Shown here in pieces: positions 17,307 through 18,186 of a stretch of 18,186 bases of DNA (its first letter is position 1; the number at the start of each line of letters is the position of its first letter). The position numbers were made by a program, and so were the translations under genes. Source of the DNA: Thelonectria olida (Eukaryota > Ascomycota > Sordariomycetes > Hypocreales > Nectriaceae). The notes under the pieces were generated by a model. The model saw only the letters and a list, made by a program, of their open reading frames with translations, did not search any database and was not told the DNA's origin. The stretch covers positions 1-18,186 of the forward strand of contig JAGPYM010000141.1 of assembly GCA_020736575.1 (NCBI GenBank). The letters run 5' to 3'.

Positions 17307-18186
17307 CAAGGGTGTGCTCAACTCAAACGTATTTCAATATATTGAATGGATTGATGATCAACGTCAACTCAACGTCAATCAACATTGAATTTGGATTACA
17401 TAAACCTCATCCATTTTGAGCTATCGTTGATTGAATGGATTGAAGGTGGTGGATTTAGGGTAGTACGTCCTGGAGGATTTTTGGCATCGTGCGTAGGTTT
17501 AGTGACTAAAGTGTGCTTGGCCCTGTGATCCACCTTTCCCATGGCACTAACCTTAATATAGTTTAACCTTAGTGTTCCCTATTGGATGAATACCGACACG
17601 CTCCATGATCGCGTTCTTCCGCGACCGTGTTCCAGTTGGGCGCTCTGAACCAGAAGGAATGGAGTCTACGGCGCCCTCCATGAACGACGTTGAGACGCTC
17701 TCGTCCGCAACACCTGCAGTGGCCTCTTTGGCAACGCCAGCTCCCAGCCTGCAAGCAGAAACACCACATGAAGAAAGAGAGCATCAGTACCTCTGGCGTT
17801 GCTTCCCAGATTGCGTGTGGTCACAACGCGTCCGAGATACGCCATCGTGGGTATGGGGTTTTGGGTACGACGTTGAGAATTCCTCTGGCAGTCGGCGGTG
17901 GGTCTGCAAGCGTTGCATCCAGAACAAGAATCCCAAACCCAGAAGCTTCGCGGAGAAGGGAATTCAGAATGCGAATACCCATTTATTCAAGGGTCATGGA
18001 ATATGCGCTCCCCGAAGAAGACGAAATCAGCCGCCGAGAAGAAAGCAGAGAAGTTGAAGACCAAAGAACAGAGGTCCATCGCCGAAGTGATGAAGCTCGA
18101 TACGAGACTCCCGCGCGAACAAGACATTGCGAACAGCCTGGTCAAGGGCTTCGACCGCAAGCATTTCCAGCGTCTTCTACTCGAAT
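17307..18186 (+). mobile_element. hAT-family DNA transposon, left part (continues past the window)
   Basis: The transposase described below lies inside. About 300 bp upstream the sequence CAAGGGTGTGCTCAACTC (17307-17324) resembles a hAT terminal inverted repeat. It is followed by subterminal repetition: a 14-mer ATTGAATGGATTGA at 17341-17354 and 17430-17443, and repeated GTCAA motifs at 17362-17382. The would-be 8-bp target site is ACTCCCTT (17299-17306). The right end is outside, so the exact left border is inferred. Confidence 0.5.
17605..18186 (+). pseudogene. hAT transposase with BED-like zinc finger, frameshifted and 3'-partial
   Basis: The frame from ATG 17605 (an alternative start is 17662, MESTAPS) encodes a low-complexity N-terminus and then a BED-type DNA-binding finger: aromatic WVWGFGYDVE, then C101, C104, H126 and H131 (CKRC ... 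HLFKGH). After HLFKGHGI, near 18000, the reading frame must change by one base: the next frame gives SPKKTKSAAEKKAEKLK and then SIAEVMKLDTRLPREQDIAN and FDRKHFQRLLLE to the window edge, which resembles the start of hAT-type transposases. The catalytic region and dimerisation domain lie beyond 18186. The shift is either a mutation or a sequencing error. Confidence 0.7.

Noticed and set aside
1..18186. CRISPR array, bacterial operon or rRNA genes
   Set aside because: No regularly spaced repeats, no rRNA-like sequence, and the genes have spliceosomal introns, so the window is eukaryotic.

Overview
The window looks like a repeat-rich piece of a filamentous ascomycete genome, probably of the Aspergillus/Penicillium type. 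The reasons are short spliceosomal introns (51-80 bp, GTRAG-type donors, CTAAC/CTGAC-like branch points), a fungal-type vacuolar Ca2+/H+ exchanger, an EBP/EXPERA sterol-isomerase-like gene, a fungal DUF7703-type membrane protein, and Ty1/copia and hAT transposons. Bases 1-1852 hold the 3' part of a CAX/VCX1-like exchanger on the + strand, which I could resolve into six exons. It carries a 1-bp frameshift near 981 and a 156-bp extra segment bounded by an 8-bp direct repeat. Bases 1853-3111 are intergenic, with a possible relic of an LTR-retroelement primer-binding site at 2105.

An intact two-exon EBP-family gene lies at 3112-3891. From about 4712 to 13295 the window is dominated by repeats. 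A roughly 1-kb element occurs twice in inverted orientation (about 4712-5712 and 12215-13295). Between the copies are a small candidate gene (5946-6137, minus strand), a 186-bp TA-flanked MITE with 60-bp terminal inverted repeats (6250-6435), poorly coding DNA, and a truncated Ty1/copia element on the minus strand (about 8195-11543, with its 5' leader reaching up to the second repeat copy). The second repeat copy contains a 112-bp SINE-like insertion that the first copy lacks.

A DUF7703-type multi-pass membrane protein gene (13338-14455, minus strand) follows, broken by a 1-bp deletion near its N-terminus. The rest (14456-17306) has no gene I can support, but contains a hairpin-rich hAT-like terminus ending at 16918. 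The window closes inside a hAT-family transposon whose left end may be at 17307. Its transposase gene (17605 to the window edge) has a BED-like zinc finger and a frameshift near 18000.

Overall this is accessory, decaying sequence. The exchanger, the DUF7703 gene, the copia polyprotein and the hAT transposase each carry one or two obvious lesions, and only the EBP gene is clean. There is no operon-like linkage between the host genes. I saw no clear new multi-gene system. The observations most worth checking are the SINE-like insertion with its paralogous empty site, the inverted 1-kb repeat family, the MITE in a likely promoter, and the frame-preserving intron in the EBP gene.
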